The position numbers and the translations under genes are program-made. Under the pieces are notes generated by a model. The model made no database searches. It worked only from the letters and a program-made list of their open reading frames with translations, and was not told the origin of the DNA. A stretch of DNA of 64,000 nucleotides, from NCBI GenBank assembly GCA_038049695.1, contig CP142453.1:1195501-1259500 (forward strand), given 5' to 3'. Shown here piece after piece: positions 19,684 to 30,152 of the stretch. Within the stretch, counting starts at the first letter, position 1, and each line of letters starts with the position of its first letter. The DNA is from Cinnamomum chago (lineage: Eukaryota; Streptophyta; Magnoliopsida; Laurales; Lauraceae).

Positions 19684-21909
19684 ATGGGGATTTTTACTCA
19701 CTGGATAGATTCCCAGTCGGGCCTGGCAACTCTTAGGAGAGTCTACATGATCCCAGACGATGTCCAGATCATGGCAGCCGACCCCTCCATCTACTCATTT
19801 CGCAACGGCTGGATGCCGTTTCCCCTGATAGCCGTGATCGAGGGTGGGGTCAGATTCCCCTTGGCCCCCCTTCTTAGGTCTTGTTTGGAGACCTGGAAGC
19901 TTAGCCCCTGTAAGTTAATGCCCAATGGGTATAAGATCATCATGGGCATCGCCGAGCTGAATAGGATTCTAGACATCAGCCTCGGCGTCCATGATATAGA
20001 GGATATATATGACCTCTGCAAGTCTAGGGAGGTGGGCACCTATTATCTTCGCATCAAGGCGAGGTGCCAACCCCTCGTCACGGCGCTGGAGGACTCCAAT
20101 AAATACGCCGGAGATGACCGCCTGCTCGTCTCGGGAAACTGGGAGTTCAGCGAGACCGAGACCGAAGCAACTAGGAGGGTCCGAGTCCCTCGACGCCTCG
20201 GGACTCCACCGAGTAAAGACCTAACCCCCTGGGTTTCCGATTTCTTTCTTATGTTTGATTTCTGCTGCCAGATCCTAACTCGGCTGTTTTTCGCAGGCCT
20301 TTCCGAACGCAAGCGCGAAGCCCAGCTGAACGGTTGGAGAAGGCACTCACCTTGGCTGACCAAGGTGTACTGCTACCACGGCCACCACACAAGAGCTGCC
20401 TACTCTCTTCTGAAGTACGAGCCGAGATACGTGTCTTATACACGGAAATCCGGCAACCCGGAGAGATTCGCCCCCGATCCAGCAGAAACCAGCGGGACCG
20501 TCACGGTTGCGGAGGCGTCCGCAACGTTGGCCGTGGTCACGGGCATCCCGCTAAGGGAAATTGAAGAATATACCTCCGGAGCCGAGGTAGACTCTCCGAC
20601 AAGGGAAGTTGAGAACTATACTTCCGGAGTCGAGGCCGAAGTGGACAATATGGAGAGGCGTAGGCCCGCGTTTCAGCCGCGGAATCTGGCGGACGCCGTC
20701 GTCGGTAGCGGTAGACAGGCTGCCGCACCCCGCACTGCCCCGCCCTCCTTCAGGACCATCGTCCCTGCCAGAGTTGAGGCCCGACCTCCCCCAGACTCGG
20801 AGAGCGAGAGGCCGAGGAAAAAGGCGAAGGGGAAGGGGCTGGATCAGGAGGAGCGATCACGGCAACGTTCACCCCAAGCTGCGAGGGAGAGGGCAGCGGA
20901 CGTGGTGCCCACACCGGCAGTTCCTCTGGTGGAGAGTCGCTCCGAGTCCCAGGCGGCAACGTCCTCGGGTGCCGAGCCGGCCGAGTTCAGGCCGGACATG
21001 GAGCTGAGGAAGGGGAGGCCCCTAAATGCTGAGGACAGACTGGTGGGGAGCCCGGATGTCATCGCGGCGCTCAGCCGAGCCTGTGCACTCCCCAGGGACA
21101 TGGAGAGGCACAGGTCGGAAGACTCCCCCCTGCTGCTTATGAGGACCATACAGCACTCCCTCGCTGTAAGTGCCCGACTTTCCTGGTCACAGGTGTTTCT
21201 ATCTTTTGATATTTCTTGCCTTCGTGCTGAGCTTTTTTCGTTTGCTCCGCTGCAGGCTGTCCAAAGGCTCCAGATTGTCGCTGAAAGAATAACGGAAGAG
21301 GACAACCGGCTGGCTCGCCTAGCAAAGGAAAAGCAGAGAGCCGAAGCCGAACTGAAGGCGGCCAAGGAGGAGCTGAAGGCGGAGGCGGCCAAGACTGCAG
21401 AGCTCAATGCTCAATCAGATATAATGGCCAGCGACCTCTGCAAAGCAAGGTCAGAGAGCTTAGAGCGGCAAACGAAGCTCCAGGCAGAGGAAAAGAGGTC
21501 GGCGGGGTTCAAGGCCGAGCTGGAGCTGGAAAGGAAGGCGAAGGAGGAACTTCTTGCATCGAAGGAGGAACTCCTTGCATCGAAAAAAGCCGAGGTCGAT
21601 GCCGCCTTCCTGGAGGGGACTGAGGAAGCTGCGAAAATTTATGTTGATCAAATCACGGCACTCAGCCCGAAGCTGTACCGACTCGGCTGCAAGGCCGTGT
21701 TGAAGAAGATGGGGGTTCCTGCAGATGATCCGATATATCAGAATCTCCCCGAGCTCGGAGATGAGCCCCTGGATGAAGCCCTGGCCGAGACCCCTGCCAC
21801 TCCGGCCGAAGCCCCTTCCGAGCCAACGCCTGACCCCGTTGAAGAAGCTCCTCAAGCCGAGGCCGCCGTGGTCGTTATCGAAGACATAGAAGCAGGGCCG
21901 TCGGCTTGA
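19684..21909 (+). CDS. Antisense gene of the retrotransposon (gypsy-type transposon ORF), spliced
   Basis: Open for 741 codons on the strand opposite gag-pol. Two GT-AG introns are likely: 20213-20296 (84 nt, GTAAAG to CGCAG, phase 1) and 21166-21255 (90 nt, GTAAGT to TGCAG, phase 0). Both are multiples of three, and removing them gives 683 residues. The N-terminal ~220 residues resemble the plant 'putative gypsy type transposon' domain (Pfam Transposase_28). A Pro/Arg-rich middle with a basic RPRKKAKGKG stretch (possible nuclear signal) follows, then a long Ala/Glu/Lys coiled coil (about 530-650) and an acidic Pro/Ala tail. Antisense ORFs of this kind are known in Tat elements. Their role is unknown. 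It has its own apparent TATA box. Confidence 0.8.
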   Translation: MGIFTHWIDSQSGLATLRRVYMIPDDVQIMAADPSIYSFRNGWMPFPLIAVIEGGVRFPLAPLLRSCLETWKLSPCKLMPNGYKIIMGIAELNRILDISLGVHDIEDIYDLCKSREVGTYYLRIKARCQPLVTALEDSNKYAGDDRLLVSGNWEFSETETEATRRVRVPRRLGTPPSKDLTPWVSDFFLMFDFCCQILTRLFFAGLSERKREAQLNGWRRHSPWLTKVYCYHGHHTRAAYSLLKYEPRYVSYTRKSGNPERFAPDPAETSGTVTVAEASATLAVVTGIPLREIEEYTSGAEVDSPTREVENYTSGVEAEVDNMERRRPAFQPRNLADAVVGSGRQAAAPRTAPPSFRTIVPARVEARPPPDSESERPRKKAKGKGLDQEERSRQRSPQAARERAADVVPTPAVPLVESRSESQAATSSGAEPAEFRPDMELRKGRPLNAEDRLVGSPDVIAALSRACALPRDMERHRSEDSPLLLMRTIQHSLAVSARLSWSQVFLSFDISCLRAELFSFAPLQAVQRLQIVAERITEEDNRLARLAKEKQRAEAELKAAKEELKAEAAKTAELNAQSDIMASDLCKARSESLERQTKLQAEEKRSAGFKAELELERKAKEELLASKEELLASKKAEVDAAFLEGTEEAAKIYVDQITALSPKLYRLGCKAVLKKMGVPADDPIYQNLPELGDEPLDEALAETPATPAEAPSEPTPDPVEEAPQAEAAVVVIEDIEAGPSA

Positions 21910-22261
21910 CTTCCTCTTTCTTATAAAATGTTTCAAATTCTTTCAATGTAAGCTCCAGTGTATGTATCAATGTTATCAATGAAAGGCCCTATTTGTCTCC
22001 TGTGTGGTGTGGCTGTTATTTGCTTTCCTTTGTACGCTTTCTGTGAGTGTTATGAATCTGGGTGTGAGTTCGGACTAGAGTGGACCGGTTAGATCAGGGT
22101 TCTCTGTGAGCGCTCTGACCCCTTGGAGGCCTCTTTTATTTCGGCGAGACCAGAGAACCGTATCGGACCTGTCAAGGCGGTGGTAGACTGGGTACCATCA
22201 TCGACTGATGCCGTTTCGGCTGATCTAGGTGGCCGAGTCGACTGATGCTCGTCTCGGTGAC

Positions 22262-24093
22262 TGAGTACCAACCTTAGACATAGGCCGTTTTCGGCAACTC
22301 ATCTAGGTGGCTGAGTGCCAACCTTAGACATAGGCCGGCTCGGCAACTCATCTAGGTGGCTGAGTGCCATCCTTAGATATGGGCCGTTTCGGAAGCTCGT
22401 CTAGGTGGCTGAGTGCCAACCTTAGACATGGTCCGTTTCGGCAACTCATCTAGGTGGCTGAGTGCCAACCTTAGATATGGGCCGTTTCGGAAGCTCGTCT
22501 AGGTGGCTGAGTGCCAACCTTAGACATGGTCCGTTTCGGCAACTCATCTAGGTGGCTGAGTGCCAACCTTAGATATGGGCCGTTTCGGAAGCTCGTCTAG
22601 GTGGCTGAGTGCCAACCTTAGATATGGGCCGTTTCGGAAGCTCGTCTAGGTGGCTGAGTGCCAGCCTTAGACATGGTCCGTTTCGGCAACTCATCTAGGT
22701 GACTGAGTGCCAACCTTAGACATGGTCCGTTTCGGCAACTCATCTAGGTGGCTGAGTGCCAACCTTAGACATAGGCCGGCTCGGCAACTCATCTAGGTGG
22801 CTGAGTGCCATCCTTAGATATGGGCCGTTTCGGAAGCTCGTCTAGGTGGCTGAGTGCCAACCTTAGACATGGTCCGTTTCGGAAACTCATCTAGGTGGCT
22901 GAGTGTCAACCTTAGATATGGGCCGTTTCGGAAGCTCGTCTAGGTGGCTGAGTGCCAGCCTTAGACATGGTCCGTTTCGGCAACTCATCTAGGTGACTGA
23001 GTGCCAACCTTAGACATGGTCCGTTTCGGCAACTCATCTAGGTGGCTGAGTGCCAACCTTAGACATAGGCCGGCTCGGCAACTCATCTAGGTGGCTGAGT
23101 GCCATCCTTAGATATGGGCCCTTTCGGAAGCTCGTCTAGGTGGCTGAGTGCCAACCTTAGACATGGTCCGTTTCGGCAACTCATCTAGGTGGCTGAGTGC
23201 CAACCTTAGATATGGGCCGTTTCGGAAGCTCGTCTAGGTGGCTGAGTGCCAACCTTAGACATGGTCCGTTTCGGCAACTCATCTAGGTGGCTGAGTGCCA
23301 ACCTTAGATATGGGCCGTTTCGGAAGCTCGTCTAGGTGGCTGAGTGCCAACCTTAGACATGGTCCGTTTCGGCAACTCATCTAGGTGGCTGAGTGCCAAC
23401 CTTAGACATAGGCCGGCTCGGCAACTCATCTAGGTGGCTGAGTGCCATCCTTAGATATGGGCCGTTTCGGAAGCTCGTCTAGGTGGCTGAGTGCCAACCT
23501 TAGACATGGTCCGTTTCGGAAACTCATCTAGGTGGCTGAGTGCCAACCTTAGATATGGGCCGTTTCGGAAGCTCGTCTAGGTGGCTGAGTGCCAGCCTTA
23601 GACATGGTCCGTTTCGGCAACTCATCTAGGTGACTGAGTGCCAACCTTAGACATGGTCCGTTTCGGCAACTCATCTAGGTGGCTGAGTGCCAACCTTAGA
23701 CATAGGCCGGCTCGGCAACTCATCTAGGTGGCTGAGTGCCATCCTTAGATATGGGCCGTTTCGGAAGCTCGTCTAGGTGGCTGAGTGCCAACCTTAGACA
23801 TGGTCCGTTTCGGCAACTTATCTAGGTGGCTGAGTGCCAACCTTAGATATGGGCCGTTTCGGAAGCTCGTCTAGGTGGCTGAGTGCCAACCTTAGACATG
23901 GTCCGTTTCGGCAACTCATCTAGGTGGCTGAGTGCCAACCTTAGATATGGGCCGTTTCGGAAGCTCGTCTAGGTGGCTGAGTGCCAACCTTAGACATGGT
24001 CCGTTTCGGCAACTCATCTAGGTGGCTGAGTGCCAACTTTAGACATAGGCCGGCTCGGCAACTCATCTAGGTGGCTGAGTGCCATCCTTAGAC
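22262..24093. repeat. 49-bp tandem array, 37 units, with higher-order structure
   Basis: CTAGGTGGCTGAGTGCCA recurs every 49 bp from 22303 to 24067 with no length change. Three subtypes alternate: GGCCGTTTCGGAAGCTCGT, GTCCGTTTCGGCAACTCAT and GGCCGGCTCGGCAACTCAT. The last type starts at 22333, 22774, 23068, 23411, 23705 and 24048, giving a 637-bp (13-unit) super-repeat over the right part. It lies between pol and the antisense gene. Confidence 0.95.
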
Positions 24094-24195
24094 GGTCTTC
24101 CAACTTCACACCATTCACTGTCAGGTCACCAGATTGCTATAAATCGAGGACAAATGTAGTTCCATTAAATCCAGAAGCATTGTACAGGTGCAGAC

Positions 24196-24567
24196 TTAAA
24201 AATAGAATTTCTTGAGGTGTGAGGCGTTCCATGGTCTCGGTAGCGGCCGTCCCTCCATGTCTTCGAGCCGATAAGCTGACCGTCCAGCAATGGAAGTGAC
24301 TTTAAACGGACCATGCCAATTCGGCGCTAGCTTCCCTTGATTCGGGTCTTTGTCCCCTGGGAGAGCCTTCTTGAGGACCAGTTCTCCTACGGAGAACTTC
24401 CTCTCCCTGACGTTCTGGTTGTAGCCCCTGGCTAGTTGCTGCTGGTAGACGGCTAGCCTCACTGCAGCTGCTTCCCTTCGCTCGTCCGCTAAATCTAGCT
24501 CCCTGGCCACATTGGTTTCGTTCTGTCCCCGGTCAAAGAGTTCGGACCTCAAAGTGGGGAGGCCGAT
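24196..24567 (-). pseudogene. Integrase C-terminal segment, cut off by a stop codon
   Basis: Continues the gag-pol frame after an in-frame TAG (24568-24570) that sits where related proteins have a Glu codon. It contains the conserved NWHGPF (GPF/Y) motif of gypsy integrases, then a short tail ending LKKFYF. Without suppression of the stop the integrase lacks this part. Confidence 0.85.
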
Positions 24568-27500
24568 CTACAGAGGGATGACTGCTTCCATGCCATAGGC
24601 GAGTGAGAATGGGGTAGCCGAAGTGGAACGCCTCGGAGTAGTTCTGTAAGCCCACAGGACGCTCGGCAGTTCTTCCACCCATCTTCCTTTTGCTTGGTCA
24701 AGCCGTTTCTTGAGCCCATCGAGGATCACCTTGTTGGAGATCTCGGCCTGGCCGTTACTCTGTGGGTAGGCTGGAGTGGAATAATGGTTTCGGATGCCGA
24801 GCTCCTGGCAGAAGGTCTTGAAAAGTTTTGAGTCGAACTGAGTTCCGTTGTCCGAAACCAGCGCTCTGGGAATGCCAAACCTTGTGACGACATTCTTCCA
24901 CACAAAATTCTTGGAGTCTCGCTCTGTGATGGATGAAAGTGGCTCTGCTTCAATCCATTTGGTGAAGTAATCTGTCGCCACAATAAGCCATCTCTTGTTC
25001 CCTGGGGTTCGGTGGAGCGGGCCCACTATGTCGAGCCCCCACTGGGCGAACGGCCACGGGCTAGAGAGCGGGCAGAGATCCTGCGCGGGCTGATGGAGAG
25101 AGTGTGAGAACTTCTGGCACTTCTCGCACTTCTTCGCATATACCTGTGCATCTTTCTGCATGTACAGCCACCAGTAACCCTGGCTGATGGCTCGATAGGC
25201 TAGAGATCTCCCTCCGATATGGCTTCCACAGATTCCTTCGTGTATCTCGAAAAGGAGGTCTTCGACCTTACTTGGATGGACGCACTGGAGGTACGGTCCC
25301 GAGAATGATTTCCTGTAGAGCTTGACCTCGGGAGATAGCCAAAACCGAGCTGCCTTGAGTCTGACCCGGTAGGCTTCGCCACTGTCCTCGGGGAGCCTGT
25401 CGTCCTTAAGATAGGTGACGATGGGGTCCATCCAGCTCGGGCCGAGACCGAGGCACAACACATCCCGAGGTGGACGTAGTTCAATGCTGGGTGCAGCTAA
25501 TGATCCGATTTCGATGCTTCTCTTTTTTCCTGCCTCAACAGCGCTGGCCAAGTTCGCAAGAGCATCTGCGTGAGAGTTAACTTCTCTGCCAATCTGCTTG
25601 ACTTCGGCCGTGTGGAACTGAGAGAGCTGCTTCTTAGCCAGGGCCAAATACGCGGCCATCCGGTCGTCGCGAGCCTGATAGTCCCCAGTCAGCTGGTTTA
25701 TCACCAACTGTGAATCGCTGAAGACCACCAGCTGTTGAGCTCCGAGGATATGGGCGCTATTTAGTCCGGCCAAAAGGGCTTCATACTCAGCCTCATTGTT
25801 TGACGCCTTGAAGTCTAAGGTCAGAGCCTGCTCGATGACCAGTCCTTCTGGCGATTGGAGAACAACTCCTGCTCCGGCTCTTCTCGAGGTGGAAGATCCA
25901 TCGACGAAGACTTTCCAAACTGGGGTCTCGGCTTGACATGGTGATTGTTCAAAACCCGTGGAAGCTCCATGCTCCTCACCCCCCAGTTCGGTGCCGAGCT
26001 GGGTTGGTGCCGAACTCGAATCAAATTCGGCAAGGAAATCTGCCAGCACCTGGGCTTTTATCGCTGTCCGGGGCTGATACTGAATCTCATACTGCCCCAG
26101 TTCGACAGCCCATCGGGAGATTCTTCCTGAAAAGTCAGCCTTTCTAAAAACAGACTTGAGTGGGTGCTCCGTAATAACCACAATAGAATGGGTTTGAAAG
26201 TAGTGGGAGAGCTTTCGCGAGGCGCTAACCAGCGCCAAGGCGAGCTTCTCCAGAGGCAGATACCTGGTCTCGGCATCAATAAGGGTCTTGCTCGTATAAT
26301 ACACCGGTTTTTGAACCGTGTCATCTTCTCGGATGAGGACTGAGCTGACCGCATGATCCGAGACCGCCAAATACAAATACAGGGTTTCCCCGTGGGTCGG
26401 GGTTGATAATAATGGTGGTGAAGAAAGGTAAGCCTTAAGCTGCTGTAAGGCATGGTCACATTCTGGGGTCCATTGGAATTTATAATTTTTTCTAAGAAGC
26501 TGAAAGAAAGGTCGGCACTTATCTGACGATTTACTGATAAAGCGATTTAGTGCCGCGGCCATCCCTGTAAGCTTCTGAACCTCCTTTGCCGAGGTGGGAC
26601 TCTGCACCCTGAGGATAGCCGAGATCTGATCTGGGTCTGCCTCAATGCCTCTGCGTGTGACCAAGCTGCCCAAAAATTTACCAGAGCCAACGCCGAAGGC
26701 GCACTTCGAGGCGTTAAGCTTCAGCCGGAACTCCTTTAGAGTGGCGAAGACCTCGGCCAAGTCTGACAGATGATCCCGCGCCTGCTTGGATTTGACCACC
26801 ATGTCATCGATGTAGACCTCTACGGTTGTGCCGAGCTGATCGTGGAACATCTTGGTAACGAGCCTCTGGTAGGTGGCTCCTGCATTCTTCAGTCCGAACG
26901 GCATCACCTTATAGCAGTAGGTACCCCTGGGCGTGATAAAAGTTGTTTTCTCTTCGTCTGGCCCAAACAGTGGGATCTGGTGATAGCCGCGGTAGGCATC
27001 GAGGAAGCTCATTCTGTCGTGCCCGGCCGTGGCGTCGATCAACTGGTCAATCTTTGGTAGGGGAAAGCTGTCCTTGGGACAGGCTTTGTTGAGGTCGGTA
27101 AAGTCGACGCACACCCTCCACTTGCCAGTCTTCTTCCTGACGACCACCGGATTGGCTAACCAAGTCGGGTATTGAACCTCTCTGATGGCGCCGGCCTCAA
27201 GCAGCTTATCCACTTCCTCGACGACGGCTTCGGTCTGCGGGACCCCAGTCCTCCGTGCCTTCTGCATCACAGGTTTGTGGTTAGGGCCAACATTTAGTTT
27301 GTGACACATTACCTCGGGGTCGACGCCAGGCATCTCTTGAGGTGTCCAGGCGAAGGCATCTCTGTTCTGCACTAGGAACTGGGCCAGTTCGGACCTCTCC
27401 GGCTCTCCGAGTTGGCTGCCGAGCAGGAAGAACCGATCCGGGTCCTTCTGGTCGATCCGGATTTCGGTCAATTCCTCCACGCTCTTTCTGCCTGGGTCTT

Positions 27501-30093
27501 GGCCGAGCTCATCCAGCCCCTGCTCCAGGTTCTTCTCCATCTCAGCTACATTGACCTCCTTGGGCTCTTGCTCCCCGGGTACCACAGCGGTCAGGCACTG
27601 CTTGGCTGCCTGCTGATCTCCTCTGACCGTGATGATTTCAACTCGGCCGCTCTTTCCTTCCCATGGAAATTTCAGCTTCTGATGGAGGGTGGAAGGGACT
27701 GCTTCCAGGCTGTGGAGCCAAGACCTGCCCATTATAACATTGTAGGGAGAGGGTGCGTCGATCACCATGAAGGTTGCCATGACAGACGCGCCACCGACCT
27801 CGACCTTGAATGTCACTTTCCCCTTAGGATAAACAGGTTTGGCGCTGAAGCCGATAAGGGGAACTCGAGCCTCCTGCAGATCTTTCTCCGTCAGTCCCAT
27901 CCTTCGAAAGCTGTCGAAATAGAGGACCTCGGAAGAACTACCGGGGTCAACAAGGACTTTCTTCACAGTGCAATTCTTCACGCCCTGTTTAGAGCAGTCA
28001 AACTTCAGAGTGACGATCAGGGGGTCGTTGTGAGGGAGCTGCACCCCTTCCAGATCCGCATCAGTGAACCTGATCTCGGGACGCTCCCTCCGAGCCCTTT
28101 TCTGTGCTGGGCCGAGCTCGGCGGCCATGACTTGCTTGCCGTGAGCGGCTTTCCTTGCTTCGGCACGAGTTTGGTTACTCCCCTTGGGTGGGGGCGCCAG
28201 ATGGATAACGTCAATTATCTTCTCTGTCCCGTCGCTGTCGTGACCCCCTTCGTCTCGGCGCGGGGCTCGGGTGTCTGCCCTGGTTTCTCTCCTGACGAAC
28301 TCTTGCAGGTGTCCATCCTGGACAAGCTTCTCCAAATGCGACCGCAGTATCCTGCAATCTTCAGTCTTGTGGCCGCCCTCCTTGTGATAGGAACAGAACT
28401 TCGTCTGATCTCGTCTAGAAGGGTCGCCTTGCATGGGCTCTGGCCAGCTGAAGTACGGCCTGCTCTTGATCTTATACATGATTTTGTGGATTGGCATCTT
28501 GAAAACCGTGTTGATCCCCCGATGCGCGTCCTCGGATAGCCTGGGCCTTTTGCTCCTTGCCGAGGCGAACGTCTGAGTCCTTGCCGAGCTTCTAGGCACC
28601 CAACTCCTGTCTGAGTCACCTCTTCGTCGCTCGTCTCGCCGAGGCTCATCTCTCAGAAACGGTCCTCCGTCCTTCTTGGGGGGCCTCTCACCTCGGTCTC
28701 GGTTTCTTTGCACGGTCCCATGGCTTTCCCGAGCACGGGCCTGGTCATCCTCTTGGGCGATGTACCGGTTGGCGATGGACATGAGCGCTGCTATGGAAGA
28801 GACCGAGTTCCTGGCCAGGTCCTTGCGAAGGTCGCTGTCTGGGAGCAAGGCATTCTGAAATGCGAAGACGGCAACTTCGTCCTTGGAGTTCTCGATCTGA
28901 CTGTAGACCGCCCAGAACCGCTTGGCGAACTGGGTGACGTTTTCTCCTTGCTTCATCTTCATGGCCATGATGTCTGCATCTGTCTTCGGAAGGACTCTGT
29001 AGGCCTGGAACTTCTTCATAAAGGACTGCTGGAGTTGCTGCCAACTCGAGATGGATCCCTCTGGGAGCGCACAGAACCACTTCAGGGGGAGGTCGCCTAA
29101 ACTGGAGGAAAAGACTCGGCAGTTCAGATGGCCCTCGTCTCCCCAGACAGACATCCTCTGGGAGAAGTGTCTGAGATGCGTAGCTGGATCCGAGACCCCA
29201 TCATAGGTGACGAATCTCGGTACGGTGAACTTCTTCGGTAAGGGGTACCTCCTGATGTCTTGGGAGAAAGGAGAGGTGCCGAGATCAACGGGGTCGCAGC
29301 AAGCATTCTTTTGGTCTCGGCCGAAGCCGGCCACTTCCAGGTTGCGCTGGACCGTTTCCCTTATGTGCGCGTCCAGCCATTCCTGATTATGATACATACC
29401 CTCCAGAATGGTCTCGGACGCCTTCCTCGAGTAGCTACGGCCAGTGCTTGAGCCTTCATCTCGGGTCCGGTCGTCCCTTTTCCTGTTCAAGCGGTCCCTC
29501 AGGTCCTCTTTTGAGGAAGAGATGCGCGTGACACGAGTAACTCCCCTCTCGTGTTGTGGCGATCGCTGCTGCTGGGACTGCTCCCGACGAGTCCGCTGCT
29601 GCTGGGACTGCTCCCGACGAGTCCGCTGTTGCTGCCTCGCCGAACCAGTAGCTCTTTCCAACTGCTGCTGGAGCCGGAGGATCAGAGCGTCTTTCTCCTT
29701 GATGGCCTCATTCTGTGCCTTAATCTCCAGAACGGTGGAGTCCAAGTCGTCATCAGGGCTGTAGTCTTCATCCTCAATATCCTCAACGTCCTCCACCCGG
29801 CCCTCAACGTCCTCCGCTTGGCCCGGGGGGCGTGATCCATCGACCACTGGAGACTTATCCCGCTGGTCTCCCCCCGTCAGGAGACCTGTAGGCTGCTGGG
29901 TGTCTCCCTTCCCGGGAGCGGACTCCGAACGGAGGTCACGCTCCTGAACGTTGATCCGGATGAGAGCACGTTCAGCGTCGTCCTCTGCGACTGGTTCCTT
30001 CCCGGATCTTTTCTTAGCAGGGAGGAGGTCGGAGGACGGTCCTGTACGCCCTGCCTTGGATGTTTCTCCGCCTTTCGCAGTTCTCCTCGTCAT
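24568..30093 (-). CDS. Gag-pol polyprotein of the Tat-type retrotransposon
   Basis: 1,841 codons ending at a premature TAG. Domains in order: acidic and Gln/Arg-rich N-terminus with two QQQRTRREQS repeats (about 154-177); gag (about 285-455); a zinc-binding CSYHKEGGHKTEDC (567-580); aspartic protease around D716 (VDPGSS); reverse transcriptase (about 985-1160) with YIDD at 1094-1097; RNase H (about 1235-1345); a second, archaeal-type RNase H (about 1392-1515) with D1398, E1434, D1460 and D1510; integrase with the HHCC finger (H1618, H1625, C1656, C1659) and catalytic D1688, D1748 and E1784. All visible catalytic residues are present. It makes virus-like particles, copies element RNA and inserts the cDNA. 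The only lesion seen is the late stop, which removes the integrase C-terminus. Confidence 0.95.
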   Translation of the reverse strand: MTRRTAKGGETSKAGRTGPSSDLLPAKKRSGKEPVAEDDAERALIRINVQERDLRSESAPGKGDTQQPTGLLTGGDQRDKSPVVDGSRPPGQAEDVEGRVEDVEDIEDEDYSPDDDLDSTVLEIKAQNEAIKEKDALILRLQQQLERATGSARQQQRTRREQSQQQRTRREQSQQQRSPQHERGVTRVTRISSSKEDLRDRLNRKRDDRTRDEGSSTGRSYSRKASETILEGMYHNQEWLDAHIRETVQRNLEVAGFGRDQKNACCDPVDLGTSPFSQDIRRYPLPKKFTVPRFVTYDGVSDPATHLRHFSQRMSVWGDEGHLNCRVFSSSLGDLPLKWFCALPEGSISSWQQLQQSFMKKFQAYRVLPKTDADIMAMKMKQGENVTQFAKRFWAVYSQIENSKDEVAVFAFQNALLPDSDLRKDLARNSVSSIAALMSIANRYIAQEDDQARARESHGTVQRNRDRGERPPKKDGGPFLRDEPRRDERRRGDSDRSWVPRSSARTQTFASARSKRPRLSEDAHRGINTVFKMPIHKIMYKIKSRPYFSWPEPMQGDPSRRDQTKFCSYHKEGGHKTEDCRILRSHLEKLVQDGHLQEFVRRETRADTRAPRRDEGGHDSDGTEKIIDVIHLAPPPKGSNQTRAEARKAAHGKQVMAAELGPAQKRARRERPEIRFTDADLEGVQLPHNDPLIVTLKFDCSKQGVKNCTVKKVLVDPGSSSEVLYFDSFRRMGLTEKDLQEARVPLIGFSAKPVYPKGKVTFKVEVGGASVMATFMVIDAPSPYNVIMGRSWLHSLEAVPSTLHQKLKFPWEGKSGRVEIITVRGDQQAAKQCLTAVVPGEQEPKEVNVAEMEKNLEQGLDELGQDPGRKSVEELTEIRIDQKDPDRFFLLGSQLGEPERSELAQFLVQNRDAFAWTPQEMPGVDPEVMCHKLNVGPNHKPVMQKARRTGVPQTEAVVEEVDKLLEAGAIREVQYPTWLANPVVVRKKTGKWRVCVDFTDLNKACPKDSFPLPKIDQLIDATAGHDRMSFLDAYRGYHQIPLFGPDEEKTTFITPRGTYCYKVMPFGLKNAGATYQRLVTKMFHDQLGTTVEVYIDDMVVKSKQARDHLSDLAEVFATLKEFRLKLNASKCAFGVGSGKFLGSLVTRRGIEADPDQISAILRVQSPTSAKEVQKLTGMAAALNRFISKSSDKCRPFFQLLRKNYKFQWTPECDHALQQLKAYLSSPPLLSTPTHGETLYLYLAVSDHAVSSVLIREDDTVQKPVYYTSKTLIDAETRYLPLEKLALALVSASRKLSHYFQTHSIVVITEHPLKSVFRKADFSGRISRWAVELGQYEIQYQPRTAIKAQVLADFLAEFDSSSAPTQLGTELGGEEHGASTGFEQSPCQAETPVWKVFVDGSSTSRRAGAGVVLQSPEGLVIEQALTLDFKASNNEAEYEALLAGLNSAHILGAQQLVVFSDSQLVINQLTGDYQARDDRMAAYLALAKKQLSQFHTAEVKQIGREVNSHADALANLASAVEAGKKRSIEIGSLAAPSIELRPPRDVLCLGLGPSWMDPIVTYLKDDRLPEDSGEAYRVRLKAARFWLSPEVKLYRKSFSGPYLQCVHPSKVEDLLFEIHEGICGSHIGGRSLAYRAISQGYWWLYMQKDAQVYAKKCEKCQKFSHSLHQPAQDLCPLSSPWPFAQWGLDIVGPLHRTPGNKRWLIVATDYFTKWIEAEPLSSITERDSKNFVWKNVVTRFGIPRALVSDNGTQFDSKLFKTFCQELGIRNHYSTPAYPQSNGQAEISNKVILDGLKKRLDQAKGRWVEELPSVLWAYRTTPRRSTSATPFSLAYGMEAVIPL

Positions 30094-30132
30094 GGTGTTT
30101 AGGAATAGGAATAGGAAAGATTATAGAAATCG

Positions 30133-30150
30133 TTCCCACAGACGGCGCCA
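30133..30150 (-). other. Primer-binding site
   Basis: Two bases after the 5' LTR, in element orientation, is TGGCGCCGTCTGTGGGA. The leading TGG pairs with a tRNA CCA end. I do not assign the tRNA. Confidence 0.75.
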
Positions 30151-30152
30151 AT

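Noticed and set aside
20233..20296. Alternative 64-nt intron in the antisense gene starting at GTTTCC
   Set aside because: It would shift the frame into an early stop; the GTAAAG donor at 20213 keeps frame.
26058..28649. Long plus- and minus-strand frames inside gag-pol
   Set aside because: Out-of-frame shadows of the retrotransposon polyprotein without own motifs.
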